A DNA stretch of 64,000 nt from Congeria kusceri. Taxonomy: Eukaryota > Mollusca > Bivalvia > Myida > Dreissenidae. The stretch's first letter is position 1; every line of letters begins with the position of its first letter. The DNA is taken from NCBI GenBank assembly GCA_027627225.1, contig CM051024.1, positions 77,737,504 to 77,801,503 on the forward strand, written 5' to 3'. Both the position numbers and the translations under genes were made by a program. Positions 59,408 to 64,000 of this stretch are shown in pieces. The notes below the pieces were generated by a model, which did no database searches, was not told the DNA's origin, and saw only the letters and a program-made list of their open reading frames with translations.

Positions 59408-60232
59408 CTGTATAAACAAATGGCATTCAAATATAGCAAGCTTAAAACTTGGATCTAATATGTAGCAAAACCTTTTTACATATAGATATCAACGAAGTAA
59501 TGTTTTGAAAGAAGATAATGCTGTGTTTGTACAGATGACTGTTAAATGAAATAATAAACTTAACAAAAGGTTTAAAACACCATCACCAACTATTGGACGT
59601 CTACAAAATCAGATATATCTACATAAATAAAAAAATATTGACCAATATTTGGTTTCAATAATATACTAGTGACTAAAAAACTTCATGAAATGGAATGTTT
59701 GTAAATGAACAAAAAATGTTCACTATCTACACAATGGTCATGTAAAAAAATGATTGTCATTAACAAACATACGTAACAAAAATGCAAAACTATCCATAAA
59801 AGAGGTACAGAAAATATAGTTTTATATATTATATATCATTTTAAAACGACATTGACTATAAGAACTTTAGATTACAAAACTTGAGCAATTAGCTGGTGTC
59901 AACTTTCTAGATTAATAGAAGGACTATGTACAAGAGCTGTCCGATACATCTTGCATGTGCTCAAAGGACAAGAAGAATAGGAATACAGATGTCAATCTCA
60001 TTTCTTCAAATATCCACCAAAAAGTTGGACATTTTTCTTGCAAAAGAATTCAGGAGGTAACATACTGGACAAACCAGTTCTGATATGGACCGTTTTAACA
60101 GAGAACGTTTGTTACATGATATTCGGCATTGTTGAACACCTTAACTTGATTGGATGCCAACGAACGCCCGAGCTGTGCAAATCTAGCATGCACAACTTTA
60201 CCATGGTGGTCACCTGACAAAGGACAACATAC

Positions 60233-60523
60233 CGGCAGCACTCTGATCTAAAGTCGGGTACTCCAAGATGGCGGTCCCTGGCGTGAAATTGAATGGATAT
60301 TCGTATGGATTGTACATGAGTCCTTGACTGCCAGCCTCGTTCGGAGAAACGAGCGGGGGAGGTCCGGCACTCAGGTACGTGGTGCCGTTGGGGGCGTGCG
60401 ACGTCTGCAGACCGATTGGCATACGCGGGGCCAGGATCAGCGGGGCACCTGCGGGGGTGGGAGATCGTAAGTGCGGGATTGCTGTCATACCAGCCAGTGG
60501 TGATGTCATGAAACGCGCAGCTT
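60233..60523 (-). CDS. qki: Quaking/How-type STAR RNA-binding protein, C-terminal coding exon
   Basis: On the minus strand, after TGTGATTTCAG, 291 nt stay open and encode EAARFMTSPLAGMTAIPHLR, then SPTPAG, PLILAPRMPIG, PNGTTYLSAGPPPLVSPNEA, and GLMYNPYEYPFNF..AILEYPTLDQSAAG. The order RTPTPAG, MPNGT, PGPEAGLIYTPYEYP and ILEYPIE.SG of animal Quaking/How proteins is followed closely. These are KH-domain regulators of splicing and mRNA stability that bind ACUAAY. A GTATGT donor follows 60233. The KH/QUA exons are not in the window and should be at higher coordinates. An AG at 60449-60450 offers a second in-phase acceptor. Confidence 0.85.
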
Positions 60524-61654
60524 CTGAAATCACAGTTAGCCATACCCTTAATTATGGTATCATTGCCTTAAATATGGTATAATTCACATTGATGGTAATG
60601 GTGTCATTTAAAACGGAAAAGCAAATAAACCTAGTGACCAAGATTTCATAACTCTAATTAAGATTTACATTCCAAAATAATTTTCCTATTTTGCAATGAT
60701 ACTGACAATTCAGTAAGTAACAAGTATCGTTTTGTTTAAAGAAACAAGAATGAGGCTATCTACATGTCTGTCATAAGGAACATGAACATTAATAATAACA
60801 CCTGGTAGCATTACAACATATTTCACTTATAGTGGCTGGTTGTTTATGTAAATCAAGTGAATAATACAAGAAAATGCAGGTCTAAAAACACATAAAACTC
60901 TACCAACAAATACAACACTCCATACTGCAACCATATCAACACATCTGTCCCTGGTGTACACAAATAAACATGTGCATGCACACAATTGGCTACACACTGG
61001 CGGTACAATGAAACATAACAAAACTCTCCAAGTATCTGTAACCAATACAAAATAAAGATAATAATTACTATAATAATATTTATCACACCATCACACAGCT
61101 CCATTTCAACAGTCTGGTATCCAGGAATCCCAAACATAACATAATAACGTTTTAATATGGTTCGGAATATCAATTTTAGCCATTACACAAAAATTGTATT
61201 TAACTCCATATAAATAGAAATTGGGTATTACATCTGGCTATACATTTTAGGCAAGAAAAATGGCATTTAATAAATCAAAACACCGAAAGTAACTATCTGA
61301 CTATGATTGTAATCAAACAGAAGACTGTCTGGATATTTCAATTGTCTTCTTTTTTTCATCAAAAGACTGTTTGGTTGCCAGAGAAAGTAGAAATGAACCA
61401 GTGTTGCTACCATAGCAACTGTATACGAAGCAAAACCTCCACAATACCTCGTATACATTGTACTGTATTCTAGGACATAATCTGAAATCCCAACATGCAG
61501 CACATGCTGACAAAATAAACCTTTAAAATTATCTCAATATTACAATAGCTCTAGTTGTATACATGTATATTATATAGTCTGAAGCCTATACACACCAGTA
61601 TTCGAGTTTGATTTCTAAGGAATTTGGCATACCATGTGAATGAAGACATTAAGA

Positions 61655-61745
61655 TGGACTACCCCATGTAGGGATCAAACTAGTATCTCCCAATTTCTGA
61701 GCAGAAACCAGTTCCATTACACCACCGATTGCAACATATTTCTAC
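61655..61745 (-). repeat. tRNA-derived SINE fragment
   Basis: Read on the minus strand: CGGTGGTGTAATGGAACTGG (A-box-like) and GTTTGATCCCTACATG (B-box-like), followed by a short unrelated tail. No good cloverleaf. Confidence 0.4.
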
Positions 61746-63350
61746 TACCAGTATATCTATATTTAAAACCCTAGAACAGTTCAAAAACATATCCCTCTTC
61801 TTCTATTGCAGACACACTAAACTATAAGACCACTACAATCTATTTCTAACCCATCATTGTGTTTAAAGCTCTGGAACTTTAAATTACCTCCCTTTCACTT
61901 TAAATTACCTCCCTTTCTACTGTTGCAAGCTCTAGATTTTAAAATTATATCCCTTTCTACTAATACAAGCTCATAAACTGTCTTACACTCCAGAGAATTA
62001 TATCTAAACCCTACTCCCAGGATTCCTATTCTAATGTTTAACATATGGCCACAAAGTGTTTTTTTCTGGGGTCAGCTTTTCGGAACTGATAATAGTTCTA
62101 ACAGTTGTGTGAATTTATACTTAATTCACAAGGACACAACGGTGAAGAGTAAAACAATAAACTGAAGAAAAACTATCATTAAAATTACACAAAAACAACA
62201 TTTCAAACTTAAATAACAAAATTAAATACATGAAACTACAGTATATAGGCACAACTGAATATTGTTATTCAAATATTGTAAGGAACAGCAATAAAATACA
62301 TTATTTTGTTCTTAATTATTGCAATCACACTTAATAAAGACTTACTTGAGAACAGTGACTTTTGTAAGACAATGATATATGTTACATTACTTAGATGCTA
62401 AACTACTTCTGTCAAGAGTCATTGTCGAAATAGGTCAACTAGCATAGAAAAAGCTGAATCAAAAAGGCCTTATTTTGAACACTATTTGTTCACCAAGCAA
62501 TAACAGCTTGTGCAATTTGAAAATGTTCAATTTTAAGGTAAAAACTTTATCTTTCTCACAGATTTATGCAACCATGCATTTTCAAAGTCAAATATAATAC
62601 TTAACATTAAAATGCCAATAAAACATCAAAATGAAACACGCAAAAAAAGCAGGGAAACGTAGGTGTCAATAATGGTTCATAAACCCTGGAAGAATATTTT
62701 TATGGCTTTTACAACTGCGCTACATCTACTGTGCAACTGCTTTCGTATTCTGTTATTAAAGTTTACCACGTGTTTCCAATTATATTTAGGTAGACGACAG
62801 GTTTTCAGTTTAAAAATTTTTAACGTGCTAGCATAATTGTTAGAATGATTCCTTTTACCACACATTTTTAAATAAATAGCCAGTCAGCAGCATAATTTCT
62901 GAGTTTAATTTGATACATTTATTTATTTTAACACAAATCTGCGAGAAAGATCATTTAAAATCTGCATCTTCATAAAACTTGGATGTACTTAACCAAAATA
63001 TGTACATTTTGCATGAGAAAACAATTATAAAATGACAAATATTGATCTCAAAAGTCTGTATTATATTAAGCTAAAAGTCTAACATCAAATAAGACTAATT
63101 TTCTCAACACGATAGTGTAATAGCGTTAATGAGTAAGAAACACTCGAACAACGGTGATGCTGAATTGAAAGCTGTGAAACGGCGATCACTCTTCGACAGA
63201 CGGAAAATATAGAACTACAGGTCACACTTTCTAAAGAATACTACCTACAAGAGAGTAAAGATATGGCAGAAACGTGTTAGGAAATATTTTATTTAATAAT
63301 AGGAATGATAAGATATCAACTCAGCAAATATATTCTCTAAACAACATACA

Positions 63351-63414
63351 CAATTCCTGTTCTCGTCAATTCATGTTCTCGTCAATTCATGTTCTCGTCA
63401 ATTCCTGTTCTCGT
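63351..63414. repeat. 16-bp tandem repeat, four copies
   Basis: CAATTCMTGTTCTCGT repeats four times with a C/A variant at one position. Confidence 0.92.
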
Positions 63415-64000
63415 CAAGTCAAGAACATTATCCATGTAGTACATGAATTTCTATTATATATTTGGACAAGATTTGTGTGCGGTTTTACCTCATCATCTGT
63501 ATGAAAGCATGTAAAGAGATGAAAACTATTATAATATCTTCCTTCAGCTTTATAATTATGTTCAATGACGAACATCTAAGATTTTTTGCTACATTAACGT
63601 TACATGTAATTGACATTAACGGTACAATTCAAATAAATCCAAAACGTTGAAAAATAAAAGTAAGATGCTGGAACAAAATTTACATGTACAATTTTCCTGT
63701 ATGTAATAACTTAAGTCAGTAAATCCATGCTATGCCATTTGGGTCTATTTCCGTACAATTAATTAAAAACTCTATTTACGAGTATTATAAAATTAGCATT
63801 ACTGTATTATGCCTGTACAACAATAAATGCCACTGTTAACATAAAAAGACTACAAAGGCACAGGAAACTAATTATTAAATCTATTGGCTTTAAATAGAAT
63901 ACAACAGGGAAACTAAGTATGTAAAATTTTAAATAAAAATTAGAAAATAGAAAATAAAACAAGGCCAATCAAATTATTACAATATGAAGATATGCTGAAC

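Larger units (their letters stand above)
60524..64000 (-). other. Intron of the Quaking-like gene
   Basis: No further STAR-domain exon could be read on the minus strand up to the window edge. Contains a tRNA-derived SINE fragment and a 16-bp minisatellite. Confidence 0.5.

Overview
The window is eukaryotic, AT-rich, intron-rich and full of small non-autonomous repeats. The repeat set is typical of bivalve molluscs: a foldback MITE with GTCGTGGGAAAA-type ends, a tRNA-Asp-headed SINE, a ~163-bp tandem satellite, and ATGCCCCCAC-ended elements. The foldback family in particular is one I associate with dreissenid mussels (Dreissena). That species call rests on family recognition, not a search. There is no bacterial-style gene layout, and nearly all of the open frames are chance ORFs.

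Two genes are supported. The first, on the plus strand, is a complete cathepsin L-like papain-family cysteine protease (coding exons 20282-35489, about 344/345 aa). I rebuilt it exon by exon: signal peptide, I29 propeptide with ERFNIN and GxNxFxD motifs, Gln/Cys/His/Asn catalytic residues, and a stop after a conserved SYPLV end. Exon 6 is present as two tandem homologous versions (6a, 6b). Both have the same phases, and exactly one must be used to keep the frame, so this is a mutually exclusive exon pair not usual for cathepsin L. A 5'-UTR exon with a TATA-like box and a cluster of CACGTG/CACATG E-boxes lies just upstream.

The left end (1-8404) is a second copy of the 3' part of the same gene (exons 6a, 6b, 7 and a long downstream flank). 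It is collinear with 32607-41057 and differs by a few percent plus small indels. The rest of that upstream gene would lie left of the window. This is a tandem cathepsin L pair, or possibly an assembled second haplotype. The duplicate ends where a ~163-bp satellite array begins.

The second gene, on the minus strand near the right end, is the C-terminal part of a Quaking/How-type STAR RNA-binding protein. One long coding exon (60523-60233) and a likely last coding exon (59407-59382) are visible. The KH-domain exons are not seen and should lie beyond 64000.

The rest is intron and intergenic DNA: 8.4-16.6 kb (satellite, degenerate tandem repeats, SINE and element fragments), the cathepsin L introns (SINEs, TIR elements with an embedded tRNA-like sequence, long hairpins), and 41-59 kb (foldback MITEs, nested MITEs, short minisatellites, no recognisable protein). 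No CRISPR, rRNA or convincing free-standing tRNA gene is present.
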